Assembly (NCBI GenBank): GCA_963978895.1
Contig: OZ022245.1
Coordinates: 1,460,767 to 1,524,766 of the forward strand
DNA length: 64,000 nucleotides
From: Erpobdella octoculata
Lineage: Eukaryota; Annelida; Clitellata; Hirudinida; Erpobdellidae
Direction: 5' to 3'
The translations under genes and the position numbers were made by a program. Positions 24,133-47,699 of this stretch are shown piece by piece; within the stretch, counting starts at the first letter, position 1; every line of letters begins with the position of its first letter. Below the pieces are notes generated by a model, which ran no database searches, was not told where the DNA came from, and saw nothing but the letters and a program-made list of their open reading frames with translations.

Positions 24133-24199
24133 CACCGCGTCTTGTCCGATCAACGAAGTTAAGCAACGTCGAGCACGGTTAGTACTTGGATGGGTGACA
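24133..24199 (+). pseudogene. 5S rRNA-derived sequence (5S pseudogene or SINE3-like head)
   Basis: GAAGTTAAGCAACGTCGAGC followed by ACGGTTAGTACTTGGATGGG and TGAC matches the internal promoter half of animal 5S rRNA, including the A-box-like and C-box segments. The 5' half of 5S is degenerate and the 3' half is replaced by AT-rich sequence, so it is not a functional 5S gene. A second, more diverged piece is at 24356-24391. Confidence 0.8.
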
Positions 24200-24355
24200 T
24201 TAAATACATTAATCCGTTTTAGATAAAAAAAAAACTAATTGAAAATTATTGTTTAAATGTTATTGTATAAAAATTTTTTAAACTCTAGAAAATGGAAAAT
24301 AAGAAAATATATAACAAATATTTTTTTACTTCAACGCTTGTAAACTAATGTACTA

Positions 24356-24391
24356 AACGTCGAGCACGGTTAGTAGTTCGATGCGTGACAT
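24356..24391 (+). pseudogene. second 5S rRNA-derived fragment in a tandem unit
   Basis: ACGTCGAGCACGGTTAGTAG then TTCGATGCGTGACATT repeats the 3' part of the first copy with four changes. It is followed by the same tail (AAATCCGTTTTAGAT) and a similar AT-rich body, so the unit of about 190 bp is tandemly repeated. Confidence 0.75.
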
Positions 24392-24479
24392 TTAACACAT
24401 AAATCCGTTTTAGATGAAAAAAAATTAAGTGAAAATTTTGTGTTTAAACACTAAAAAATGAAAAATTACATAAAAAATA

Positions 24480-24910
<431 letters not shown>

Positions 24911-25810
24911 ATAATTTTTTAAAAGTTTAATAAAAAGATTTCTTGAAAAGACGTTTGTCATTTTTCTTCTTATTCATCGTTTGTCTTCGAAAAGTTTAAG
25001 AAAAACAAACACCGAATAAACAGAACTCACCCAATGCGAGATAGAATAAAATATGAAAACTATTTTTAAAAAAAACTTGCCTTTCTGAAACTTTAAATCT
25101 TCAGCACCAAAAAATCCTTCCATAAAAGAAAGCCCTTTTATAAGGGGGACCGCGACGGACGCATATACGGGGGGGGGATCGCCGCTCAACGCTCATTGGC
25201 CCGTTCGTGGATGGTGCGAATTGAGAGCCGCCGATGATCTATATCGCCACGTACGTTTATACAATGCTGAACTCTCTACATCATATCGTCCTATGAAGCT
25301 TCATAAACGTTTCATCATTTGGGGGAATTGATTGCTCGATCGGTTGACGTGTTTCATATCTTCAGAGATCGAAGGATTATTGTTTATATTATTTATTAAA
25401 GCCGGACAAAGCGAGACCTCTTGTTGAATGATCATGCCATAACATCATCGACGGATGAAGAAAAGTAAAAGACATGTGAGATATCGATATGTCAAAGACT
25501 TAAAATTTAATATAATATTGTATTATGAATCTATGCGACATTCTGTTGGTGAGATGAAGCAGAAATTCAAGGAATTATAAAAAATTGTATTATTTAGTTA
25601 TATATGTTATTAATAAATCAAAGAAAGCAACGAATAACATTTATTTGGTTTTAGGTCTAAGATGAAAAATGTTTTGAGAATTTGTGCTATATCGTCAAAA
25701 ATGTAAAATCAGCCCGGGAACTAGATTTCTTGATAGTGTTCTTCTCAATGCAACTGAAACAAAAAAGAATGCGTAAAAATTGACAAAAATATCCACATCA
25801 ATAAATCTAT

Positions 25811-28301
<2,491 letters not shown>

Positions 28302-30100
28302 AACCAGGTAATATCTAACTATTAATTATGGTTATGTTGTTAAAACAAGCGTGATGCTAATCCATCAGAAAACATAAGAAAGTTATTGATATTTTTTTTC
28401 TTTACATTTCTAGAGACATTCGTAAACATTAAATGTTATTTTAGTTGAGTGTTTAAAATGATGTCAATAAAATAAGTAATTTTGAAAAACATCATTCTAC
28501 GACATGCATCAGCTGCGTTTTGGTCTCGATGGTGTCAAATTCAATTTTGACGAGCTTGGCATGAAGGAGTCAGTGTCACCGTGAGTCAGTTGTCAGTACT
28601 GTTCTGTCCGTTTCGAATAATTTTTTGCAGTATGAGTCATGTTTACTACTGTTTTCATTTTAATAGTTTTTAGATGGCTGGATCACACTGATCACAGCCT
28701 GGGATATTTTATATCTAGCCTAATGTTAAGAAGGATCCAATTTGGATTTCCTATCACCATTATATTACACACAATTTTTGGTTGAAAGCTTCTTTAAGAG
28801 TTCAATCTGATTTTTTGAATATGTGATGCTAAAAGGTAATTAGTTGTTTTTTTGTGTGGAACTTACTTTTAAATCCGTTATATTAATTTTACCCGTTGTA
28901 TGCCATCTTGAATTTTTTTTATTAAATAAAACCAAACAAAAAAAATTGAAATTAAACTTTCGTATTTACTATTTTGTTATTCCTTTTTTCTCTGTCTCAC
29001 TTTTTTTAATTTTTTTCACTCTGTATCAATGTCAACACAAAACACCTCTTTTTCCATCGTGCTGCAAAGTTAGGTTATCAGCAGACACTTCAAAGCTGAG
29101 AATGAATTTTCAGCTGCCGTATTAAATACTCAATCAGACGGAAGAAAGTATCACCTATAAATTACAAACGGCAAAATATTATTTTTGTTGAAGAGAATGG
29201 CTTTTTATATGAAGACGTTTTTTGTGGAAGTGATTAAACAAGACCCTACCATGTGTTGACCTCCAAACTGGAACGGTTCAAGCTACAACTCGACTACTTC
29301 TATGATTTTGGGCTGCAAGGATAACTTTGAGCAGTTGGCTGGCAGTTGTGCTTATTTTGGAAAATCGTCCGTTTTCCTGAACCGTATATTGCTGGTTTTG
29401 GTTGCAGTTGCGTAGCAAAGGGGGCAGGAATGGGCGTCTGCCCCCGGGCGCCAGGCTTTGGGGCGCCAAAAAGCAAAAACAAAAACTACAATTTCACCAA
29501 ATTGTATTCATTTTTGAACATGTAAAACATGTAAAATAAACAAATTGTATTTTGCACTATTTCATACAAATTATTTTTATAATTTTTCTGGGGAGGGGCT
29601 CACCGAGCCCCGGATATGGCTTGGGTGCCTTCGGTTCCCTCGGTTTTGGTCGTCCAATTAGAAAGACAGGGGAAGATTGGGGCACATTTTTATACCTTAC
29701 CCCCGGACACCAGATACCCTCGCTACGGCACTGGCTGGTTGATGAAATAGTCTAAAAAAGACCAAAAATTTTTAAATGTCTGCCAAATATCAGAACTATT
29801 GGTGGTCGAGAGGTGAATTTAGTAAAAATAGGGCCTCAGACATCAGACACACAGAATAAAGTTGCAAACTAGATAGAAAATTAATGTTCAAATTTTTTTG
29901 TTGAAACTTCTAAAGGGGCCGGGCCTACAGGGCCCTTCTCCTGAATCCGCCGCTGATTGTTGCTATTGTACAATGTCGCGAAACATTTAATCAGTATCTA
30001 ATCTTAATGTTGTTATAATTAATAATTTAAAACATTGTTTTAGATTTTTTTAAATTTATTTTGATTTCATTTTTGAGAGATTATTTAACGAACACTCGTA
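28302..30100. other. intergenic region upstream of the ATP synthase subunit f gene
   Basis: AT-rich with no supported gene. It contains one MITE (29405-29733) and a further MITE-like end (GGGCCTACAGGGCCC...CCGCCGCTG, 29920-29955). The ATP synthase f promoter should lie near 30080-30150. Confidence 0.5.
29405..29733. mobile_element. hAT-like MITE with imperfect 8-bp TSD
   Basis: The left end starts CAGTTGCGTAGCAAAGGGGG. The right end, reverse-complemented, starts CAGTGCCGTAGCGAGGG. The flanks TTTGGTTG (29397-29404) and GCTGGTTG (29734-29741) agree at six of eight bases, as expected for an aged target-site duplication. The interior is G/C-rich and non-coding. Confidence 0.7.
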
Positions 30101-30195
30101 GACGACGACGCTTGATTTACTAAGTGTTTCGTTTAGATATCTTTCTGGGGTCTTTCGCCTTGTATTTTGTCGGGTGATATTGCGAAAGGCTTAAA

Positions 30196-31578
30196 ATGGA
30201 AGCTGCTTTCGAGTCGATTAGAAAGAAATTCGGCATCGGAGAATATCCTCCGCAATATAATCCGAAAATACATGGACCCTACTACCCGAGCAGATACTAT
30301 GGGACGCGTAAGTATTTTTTGTTGGTGGTTCCCAAGGTCGAATTGTTGGCAGTAAATTGAGTAAATAAACTTAGCTCCAGCTTGGAATGGTAATCAAATA
30401 TATTTTATCATGTCAAATGTCTTGAAGAGATCCATATTTGAAAATGCGTTTTTTACTTAGTTGTGTTACATGACTTTTGAGATGGTGTGAAAGTGTTGAG
30501 GATAGACTTGTCCTTTAAATTTTGTTTGCTTTTGTCACCTTTTGTGTACCAAACGACTGTTAGCTGCTATCACTATTTTGAAAAAGATGAGCATTTGTTG
30601 GTTCTGTGGTTCATGTATTTAGTTGTTCTTCACAGGCTGTAAATAAGTCACACTTGGTCTAAATGATTTGGATAAATTATGTTTTTGGGCTTACTTTTAA
30701 AATCTAAGTCTTAGATATGAGGCTTTTGCAGAAAGTATTAAAAATTAATTGTACTTAAAATTAATTGTAACGTTAATAATATTAAAAGTGCATCGTTTTG
30801 TTATTTTTCACTTGGTTTTCAAATTTCTATGAAATTGTTAGTCATTGGTTTGTTAGTTTAGCAGCTTCAGTTCGACTGATAGTTTTAAAAAAAAATTAAA
30901 ACAAATCTCTTTAAAATTTTGTTTTCAGCCGATACAAAATTCACGGAATTGAAGGTCAGCGAGGTTCCGAAATGGTTTTCTCGTCGCAACTACGACCCTG
31001 AATCCGTGGGCAGGGGCCTCTCTAGAGGTTTGATTTATTCAATTTGCACACTAGAATATTTCATAAGTGCATTAACGTGTTTTAGTTTAAGTGCATTTTG
31101 GTCTTCGCCATTTGTTCGTCTGTTCGTTGATTAATTTTTTTTATTCCAGTTAACAAAAACAATTAATAATAATTATAGTTTAATCATGTTTTTAAAGATT
31201 CTCATTTATAATTATTCAATTTATTTATTATTAGTTTTATATTAACATTCATGGCATTCAAATCGTGCCAATGGAGCGTGGACTTTATCAGTGTGTAGTG
31301 TTTATTAGTTTAGATTTTTTTCTTCTGCTTTCAGCTGTCTGGCGCTACCAGATGAAATGGCTGCTCCCGAAAAAGGCCAGTGCTGCTTGCGTTGTCCACA
31401 TCTGTCTCGGACTCTCACTCTTTTACTTCATCAGCTCTTATCCTCACTACAGTCAGTTTTTTTTTAATTTATTTTGACAATTTATGGCTTGAAAAAAAAA
31501 ATTGGATGGCGGTAAACATTTCACGCTATAATATTCGCAGGAAGCATGGGACACCATCACTGCAAATACCACTGGTAA
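30196..31578 (+). CDS. ATP5MF: ATP synthase subunit f, mitochondrial (complex V Fo)
   Basis: Four coding exons: 30196-30307, 30929-31027, 31335-31451, 31541-31578. Junctions are GT/AG and total 366 bases: 121 residues plus stop. The start ATG is followed by MEAAFESIRKKFGIGEYPPQ, then YNPKIHGPYYPSRYYGTPD and ELKVSEVPKWFSRRNYDP, which match the insect-type subunit f layout. A single transmembrane helix (CVVHICLGLSLFYFISSY) follows, and the C-terminus is HHHCKYHW, like the KYHW end of arthropod orthologues. The protein sits in the membrane Fo sector near the peripheral stalk and dimer interface. The exon 2 donor (G|GTTTGA) is weak, but phase and homology support it. AATAAA at 31663 is the likely poly(A) signal. 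Confidence 0.95.
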
Positions 31579-31662
31579 AGAGGAGGTTGCTCATTTTCCA
31601 GCCTCGAATTATTGTAGGCTTCCATGGAAGTTCGATGACGTTTTATTATTTGCTAGATGTTG

Positions 31663-31668
31663 AATAAA
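31663..31668 (+). promoter_or_regulatory. ATP5MF: poly(A) signal of ATP5MF
   Basis: AATAAA lies 85 bp after the stop codon and is the first canonical signal downstream on this strand. Confidence 0.6.
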
Positions 31669-31669
31669 T

Positions 31670-33600
31670 AGAATTCGTCAGGATTTATTGTAGAGTAAAA
31701 TGTGCTTTGAGTTTCTGTGTTTTATTTTTAAAAAATCTTCTCTGAAGCTGTCACAGCTGTGACTAGTATGGAGCAAACATTTTACTGTTCTGCAAATGCC
31801 AGTGACAGTCAATTTCTTTGATTGCTACGAATTTGGATGTGATTAATGTATTAGCTTTTTTTAATGCTGAAATCTAGTGATCTGGTATATTGAGATAAGT
31901 TAGGCCATAGAAGAATGCAATTACAAACTATTACAATATAGTTTATCAAACAGTGGGAAGTTTCAGATTGCTGCTATTAAAGCATTGCATCCAACAAGAT
32001 CTCTGCCTTTCCCGAATGCATTGCAATGCTTTAATACTTTTTAAAATGATGTGATGTATTGAATGAACTGTGACGCTCGGTATAATATCTACCGGAATAA
32101 TAAGTCTTTAACCTCGCAGCATCGGCCCGTCCAGTACACAGTGTGCCTGCCTTTTCTGCGGAGATTTATTCATGTTGATAGAATTTTATTGCATCCAAAT
32201 TTAAGCTGCCTGAGATTGAAGAAGAGTTTCTCTTCACTTACTCAATTTGGTTTTACAGCGCATTTATTACAATCTTTGTGTTCCGCTACAAAACGAATGT
32301 CGGAACGGACGTGCTGTATGTGCCGTGCCACGCAGAGCTGTATTTTGTCTGCAGTTCCACTCAGTTAAGCTTACTACTAGACATTTTCGGGAGGTTTTTC
32401 GCTTTGAAATTCTGGCGCAAACTTTATGCCATATAGGAATCCCCAAGGTATGAGTGTTTTGCTTGAAGCATTTCTCAGGATGCCGGTGATTTTGTATTAT
32501 CCACGTATGTTGTATAAGTTCCAGTAAAGTAGATTTTTTCACTATTTTTATAAAAAATCGCTAGGTGAAAATTAGTACCAATGTTTTCAGACAGTTCTTT
32601 AGGTGTAGGTATACTTGACTACATCTTCGTTGTTCAGGGAAGCGCAGAAAAAAACCACAGTGAAAAGTTCATCATTGGAAAGTGTAGGCTGCTTATTTCC
32701 AAACTTGTTTTTGTAGTCCAGGTTTAAAAAAAAATCAGCTTGATAATATTAAAAATCATTCTAATTTAATGCTGACATGTTGGCCAGTTTTTTCTTGTTA
32801 ATTAACGTCCTGTTAAGTCATTTTGGACGAATAGTTAGTGTCGACGACATGATAATTTATATCACAATTACAACTGTTAATAATGGTCTCTCGTCGCCCA
32901 CTAAGTGCCTACCTACTCCATTTCATGCCAGACAAACCTAGCATAAAACGCAGAGGCATAGTGAGGGGGCAGGGAAAACAGTTGTCCCCGGCACAGGGCT
33001 AAAGAGGGCTCATTTTCAGTGAGCAACAAATTTTTTTAAGATTATTTTGTTTCTAGGAAAGAGGGTTTCGAAATTTTTGTTGAAAAGTGTCTCTCACTAG
33101 GATCCCGGCCATCATGATTTTTGGATGCAGAAGCAAAAGAGGTTATGTTGTGTAGGGGGCGCAGATTTTTTGTTTTGTCCCCGGGTGCAGAAGAACATAG
33201 CTATGCCTGAGATAAAATGCAAATCAAGAGACAGCAAGCCTTGACTCTTGATCCATAATCATAACTGTCCAACCTAGGCTACTTAAAGAATACATAGATA
33301 TATAACTACATATACTTACGACATCTATGGAAGAATATTTTGTGTACAATAATGCCTCGGCCACTTACAAGTCATACTATTGAGAATTTGTATTATTTAT
33401 TCTATAGGTGCGCCCTTAAAGATGGTAGTCCCTAATGCAATTTTCCTTGTGCCACTACTACAGTAAGAGTTAATAAGATCCGTTTGGTAACTATTTGTGG
33501 TGTGCTACTTTTGTAGCAAAATAAAAGAAATGAAATGATACGTATCGTTTAAATATAAATATACATACGACAAAAATCTTGCACCAATTTAGTAAAAAAA
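31670..33600. other. intergenic region between ATP5MF and ARID1
   Basis: AT-rich. ORFs at 32063-32368 (+) and 32267-32542 (-) overlap on opposite strands, lack recognisable domains and are not called. One MITE lies at 32951-33211. The ARID1 3'-UTR should occupy the last few hundred bases. Confidence 0.5.
32951..33211. mobile_element. hAT-like MITE
   Basis: The left end CAGAGGCATAGTGAGGGGGC and the right end CATAGCTATGCCTGAG form a short imperfect inverted repeat. The flanks ATAAAACG (32943-32950) and ATAAAATG (33212-33219) are 8-bp direct repeats with one mismatch. The interior has CCCCGG-rich arms and no ORF. Confidence 0.65.
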
Positions 33601-33610
33601 AAAACGCTAA

Positions 33611-42081
<8,471 letters not shown>

Positions 42082-44495
42082 ATATTGTCTCAGTGGCGTC
42101 TCTTTTTTTCTCTTTTTATTGCAGGCGACGACGACGACGATCAGTTGAAAACATTTTTCTCCGCAGAAGAAGGATGAGGAGTAGGAGGTCTCGTTCGGTT
42201 TTTTCTTTTCTTTCTTTTTTTCCTCTTTTTTTCTTCTCACTCAAATCCGTGCGAGAACCGGGTCGGTCGAGGAGGCAGCAGGAGAAATTGCAACACTCTC
42301 CGTGCACGGACGCGAGAACGCACAAACGCAAAACGCACGCACGCGATCGCGAACACGACGCACGCACGCTCGCTCTCGAAAAAAGTAAGAGCGAAGAAGA
42401 AGAAGGAGAAGAAAAAAAGTAACAAGACGAGACGAGAAGAGAATCCCTTTATTCCTTCCTCGCTACTGTGTGTACTCTCGAAACTCCTGCCTGCCGAACA
42501 ACCAACGACGACGGTGATGATTTTTCTTCTACCGATCGAGCACTACTACTACTACGAACACCGCACAAGCATTATTTTGCTAGACCTTCCCCTCTTTCGC
42601 TCTCCTCATCTCTCTCTCATACTCTCTCTCTCATACTCTCTTTCTCTCCGATCCCGATCTCACCTAGAGGGGATTTCGATGTGTATAATACGCACGCGTG
42701 TATGCGTGTGCTGGCGTGAGTGCGTGCGTGCGTGCGTGCGTGTAAGTTGTGGCGGCGCGTTGGGTCGAATCTCGTAGCGGCGGAGATGGGGACGTTTGTT
42801 TGTTTGTTCGTTCGTTCGTACGCGTATAAGTCACCGCACACGTACGTCCGTGCGTAAATGTAAACCCTCCTTAAGAATAAAAAAAATTTACTTTACAGTC
42901 CATTCGCTTCGAGCGGTCTGCGCCCCGCACGATCACCCGCTACTCGCCTACCTTGCTATACTTTTTCGTGAAGCAACAACCATTCATTCAGACTACAATT
43001 ACAGCCCGGCACATGCACACGCACGTACTGACACGCATGCACGCACGCAAACACGTACGTATGTGCAATGCACACTCACTAATAACGCCTTTATAAAATT
43101 CAAACTCCTCGTTCTTTACACACACACGCACGCACACAACAACAACAAGGTTGTATTCACGAAGCTGCTTCCCTCTCTTTTTCGTCGTCATCATCTCTCT
43201 CTCTCGAACACATGCTCGTTTGTGCTTTACAAAGCACACCAGCTGAGAGAGGGGGGCTGATTAGCATAATTTATGCACGGGCACTGGTTTTCGCCTGCGC
43301 GGCGAAGCTCCGCGCTCTGCTCCGCTCCACTCTTCTCTTTCTCGGTCGGCGAACGACGCTTGTGCGAGCGAAGACGAACTTCATTCACGAACCGTTTCTC
43401 GTGTTCGCTTCTCGCGTTTAAGGAGACGACTTTTCTTTTACGCTACTTACTTACTACTCGAATGAAATCGAACTCGATCCGACCGGCGGAGGGATCGGTT
43501 CGTGATTCGGCTCGATCTAGGCGTGCAACCTGCCGTACATTACTGCAGCTGGGCAACGGCGTTCTCTTTCTTCTTTATCTCTCTCTCTCTTTCTCATTTT
43601 CTATTTCGTACGCTTTCAGGCCGGTGGTACACTGCTGTGTTTTTCTGGAGGGGGAAAATCGGGTGGAGCCGAGTTCGTTATGGGCCTGTAATATCCATCG
43701 GCTTAACGGGGGGGGGGGGGGGGAAGGAAAGACAGAAATAGTGGATGCGCTTACAAATAGTAGAGGTGAACAGTAGAAAACTGCTATCCAGTATGAGGTT
43801 GCACCTTGCTCCTGTGTTTTGACCGTAGGTGTCATCCAGCAGTTTGGGATGGTCTGGAGACGAATGAGATATCCGATACGATTATGTTTAATGACGACCG
43901 CCCCAGAGATGCGGGCTGGGGGAGTGAGGGGCACCGGATTCGTGGGCGGCGAGTTGTTGGTAATCTGGAATTTAAAGATCAAATGTTGTGACAGCACTTT
44001 TCTTTCTTTCTTTCTTTTTTTTTTTTAGCACATGCGGGCATGTCGCTTGTTCTCGCCATATCTCTTCATTACGGCCATCAAGACACGTCAGAGAAGCGAT
44101 CGCGGTGGTATCGTTTCTTGTTCGGCCAACTCTCTGATGTCTGCTCTACGTCCTCGTCCTCATCATCATGTACCTATGCGCTGCTGGGCATGCCTGCATT
44201 GTTCTCTCACCTGGTGGTGGGTCGTTCGCACGCGCGCGCGCGCGGGAAACTGTTCCGTGGGCTTCGAGAAGGTGAAAATTTGGAATATCGTTGATATTAA
44301 TAGGAGGTGGATGCAGATTGAAAGATGGAGGAGGTCGGGATGAAAACTTGAGGCGTTTTTTGTTGTCTTCCTTGGGAAATTTGATGTTCGCGCGGATTTT
44401 TTTTAGCGCTTGCTTCTTTTGTTTCGAAGCAATAAAAACTTTTATACACCTTTTAATGTGGTTGTGGTGATGCATGAAAACACTGGCCAGTCTTT
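42082..44495. other. CpG-richer region, probable ARID1 promoter plus simple repeats
   Basis: Compared with the flanks, this stretch is richer in C, G and CpG (many CGACG, GCGTGCG and CACGCACG runs). It lies immediately 5' of the tentative ARID1 start codon, as expected for a promoter and 5'-UTR. It also has (GTGC)n, (TCTC)n, a G16 run at 43709-43724 and (GC)n at 44230-44244. Many overlapping ORFs on both strands are composition artefacts; none is called. Confidence 0.45.
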
Positions 44496-44500
44496 TATGT

Positions 44501-46100
44501 GGTGTCACGACAAAACGTTCACAGACAAAATGTTCAACGACAAAATGTTCCCGACAAAACGTTCACGACACAACGTTCACGACAAAATGTTCACGACAAA
44601 ATGTTCACAGACAAAATGTTCACAGACAAAATGTTCACAGACAAAATGTTCAACGACAAAATGTTCACGACAAAACGTTCACGACACAACGTTCACGACA
44701 AAATGTTCACGACAAAGTGTTCACAGACAAAATGTTCACAGACAAAATGTTCACAGACAAAATGTTCAACGACAAAATGTTCACGATAAAACATTCACGA
44801 CACAACTTTCACGACAAAATGTTCACGATTGCAACTTTTAAATTTAGTTTAGTTTTAAATGATAAAATGTTTTGTGTTTCACAAAATGAACGCAAATAAA
44901 ACGTTAACAATAGTAAATGCAATGTTAAATTCCTCTTTTATATCCCTAACTCAAACGGCAACCAGATGAGTATGGATCGGAGGACTGTAAACTGTTTCAG
45001 CAAGAAGGAAAAAAACAGATGAAATGAGATAGCTATAATAGGAAAGTACAATTGGTTACTAATTTGAGATCGTTTGAATTTTCAATTTCAATTAAGCAAA
45101 CGACGTAAATATAAGGTTTGATGGCTGTATTTTAAAGATTAAAAAGTTAGGAGTATGCAAGAGAAAATTAACCAACCCGCATTAACTAGATAATAAATGG
45201 AACGATGATTAAAAGGGTCAAAATATGAAATCTTTATTAACTCCGATTAAAAAGAAAAAGAAATTCAATTAGTTATTAATTGAGATTCATTTGATGTTTC
45301 AATTTTAATTAAGTGAACGACAGAAAGAAGCCTTGATCGTTGTAGCCTAGCGATTAAGAAGTTATCGGCTTCCAAGAGCAATATAGCCTCCTTTAATTAG
45401 CTAATTAACGTAACGGTGACTTTGGTAAAGCAGCATGCAGCTACTTGCGTTTTTCAACTAGAATTGAAAATACATCTCTAGTAATTAAAAACTAAAAAGT
45501 TAGGGTATCCAAAAGCAAATTAACCGGCATTAACTAGTTAATAAATGGAACGATGATAAAAAGGATCAAAATATGGATGGAAAAGAAAAAAGCCAAATAG
45601 CTATAACTCCATACAATTATTTATTAATTGAAGATCATTTGATGTTGCCAATACGTATTAGTTTCATGCTGTCATGCACATATACTTTGCTTATGTAAAT
45701 AAAAAGGTGAATAGATACATCGCAAAAAATGACTTAATAATTAGTTTGCAAGTGATCTTGACATAATAAAAAAAAATTATTTTTCAGTGTGAACATTTTG
45801 TCGTGAACGTTTTGTCGTGAACTTTTTGTCGTTGAACATTTTGTCTATGAATATTTTGTCTGTGAACATTTTGTCTGTGAACCTTTTGTGCGTGAACATT
45901 TTTCGTGAACGTTTTGTCGTGAACGTTTTGTCGTGAACATTTTGTCGTTGAACATTTTGTCGTTGAACATTTTGTCTGTGAACGTTTTGTCGGTGTTCAT
46001 TTTGTCGTGAACATTTTGTCGTGAACGTTGTGTCGTGAACGTTTTGTCGGGAACATTTTGTCGTTGAACATTTTGTCTGTGAACGTTTTGTAGTGGAACC
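44501..46100. mobile_element. Mutator-like non-autonomous element, inverted minisatellite arms, 9-bp TSD
   Basis: The left end starts GGTGTCACGACAAAACGTTC. The right end, reverse-complemented, starts GGTTCCACTACAAAACGTTC. Perfect 9-bp direct repeats CTTTTATGT flank the element (44492-44500 and 46101-46109). Each arm of about 300-330 bp (44501-44830, 45787-46100) is an array of 14-16 bp units (CACGACAAAATGTTCA and variants), head-to-head across a unique AT-rich core of about 950 bp. A 9-bp duplication with long inverted ends fits the MULE superfamily. No transposase is present. Confidence 0.88.
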
Positions 46101-46783
46101 CTTTTATGTCATGCAAAGAAGTTTTTGTGTTATCGAAATTTAAATATCCTTATTTTTTTATTGAGCACAATATAAACCAAAATAAATTAAATACAAGACT
46201 AAACAAAATCAAGTGCCCAAAAGGTTCATCCGAAGGGAAATGATATTTAAATGATATTATACTGTAGTTAAACCAAATCGTTTTAGCAATGATGACGATA
46301 TAAACTTAAAGCATCAATAAAATTTTGAATATAAAGAAAGGAACTATGCAGAATTCCGATGAGAGAGGGCCCTGCGTAGTCCGGGCGGTGACATGCATAA
46401 ATCGTCGGAGGGCGGGAACAACCAATTTGAATAAAAAAAAAGTGGTTATTTTAGATCCAGTTTCAATGAATAACAATTAATTTATTTAGTTATTCGTTTT
46501 AAGGCTATAATCTTGACATTGATCTGAAATTAATAAATGCGTAATTAGTAAAATTCCGTAGTAGTCACTAGGCGGCCAAAGGTTTTAATACCGTTCGCTA
46601 GAGTCCGGAATTTTGGCAGATTGTGCATGAGATGCGCAATGGTTTAAATTCACGTTGAAAAGCATCAGCTTTAACGGCTTTTTTAAAGTTTCTAAGCTCA
46701 ATTGATTTTTATATGATCATAAAGATATTTATGAAGTTTGTAAATAATTATAATTCAATCGCCATGCGAAGACTTTTCGAGTG

Positions 46784-47029
46784 ATGGCTCGCCGCTTTCG
46801 ACCTTTCCGAAACTCCTCGCAGCTCAATAAGATGATTAGTTTGTTGCACAAGAGAAATCACATTCTGATTCTGATGCGCGTAATTAAGCATGTAACGAAT
46901 CATTATTTACATCTTAAAGAAGAAAATTACAACAACGTATCTGAAGACGACAACGTGTATGCGATTGATCTGACCGATTCACAAACGAAGAATAAACAAA
47001 AAAACAAAACAAGTCATTTGATACGATGA
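46784..47029 (+). CDS. small hypothetical ORF, 81 residues
   Basis: Begins MARRFRPFRNSSQLNKMISL. It is basic at the N-terminus, has a helical-looking Leu/Ile/His-rich middle and an acidic then Lys-rich end. It is not repeat-derived and no domain is recognised. There is no splice partner, and a TATA box or poly(A) signal was not identified with confidence. It may be a real small gene, a single exon or chance. Confidence 0.27.
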   Translation: MARRFRPFRNSSQLNKMISLLHKRNHILILMRVIKHVTNHYLHLKEENYNNVSEDDNVYAIDLTDSQTKNKQKNKTSHLIR

Positions 47030-47164
47030 TTGAGCGACTCGATTGATCAACCTTGATTTCATTCCAGACATTTCTCACGGAGACCGGAAGCGCAGACATG
47101 AACGAAAGCCTTTCTCTTCCTTCTTACTATTTTCTTCTTTTTTGAATTAAGAATACATTATCCT

Positions 47165-47167
<3 letters not shown>

Positions 47168-47195
<28 letters not shown>

Positions 47196-47352
47196 GGAGA
47201 GAGAAAGAGAGAGAGAAAGAAAGAAAAGAAAGACTCTTCTTACTATTTTCTTCTTTCTTTTTTTACTATTTTCTATTTTTCTTACTATTTTACTATTTTC
47301 TTCTTTTTTTTGAATTAAGAATACATTATCCTGAGAGAGAGAGAGACAGAAA

Positions 47353-47416
<64 letters not shown>
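47168..47416 (+). repeat. (TG)n and (GA)n microsatellites with an internal duplication
   Basis: (TG)n at 47168-47190 is followed by (GA)n and by two copies of a TTCTTACTATTTTCTTCTTT-containing segment ending GAATTAAGAATACATTATCC (47112-47164 and 47236-47333). A second (GA)n follows at 47336-47414. Confidence 0.9.
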
Positions 47417-47419
<3 letters not shown>

Positions 47420-47519
47420 AAGAAAGACTATTAATCGATTGATTAATATGCCTGTCTGGCGTGGGTGGGAATAAAAATGTTTGCAGTATACATTGAACTA
47501 CGTGGGAGTCCCATTAGAA

Positions 47520-47690
47520 TACTGCACGGACCGAGATTTTTGTGCAAATTATAGGGATTTTAGGCCTGTAAAAACGGACCGGACCCAAATAAGCATTGAC
47601 TGAGTCGGGCCGGGTCTGAATTTTGGTTTATAAAACACGGGCCGGGCCGGGTTGCGAAAAAATCAACCCATGCAGCACTCTAATTCCCAT
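47520..47690. mobile_element. GGCCGGG-rich MITE
   Basis: Left end TTAGAATACTGCACGGACCG; right end CCCATGCAGCACTCTAA, an imperfect inverted repeat. The interior has GGGCCGGGTCTG and GGGCCGGGCCGGG. Same family as 35240-35375. Three-base TTA/TAA flanks are possible but not certain. Confidence 0.6.
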
Positions 47691-47699
47691 TTCCACGGT

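Noticed and set aside
24133..24199. Functional 5S rRNA gene
   Set aside because: Only the internal promoter half is conserved; the 5' half is degenerate and the 3' end is missing.
42100..43800. Many overlapping ORFs in the CpG-richer region
   Set aside because: They overlap on both strands, are rich in simple repeats, and lack splice partners or domains; promoter DNA is more likely.
44410..44899. ORFs with repeated QNVH/TKCS motifs
   Set aside because: They are produced by the ACAAAATGTTCAC arrays of the Mutator-like element.
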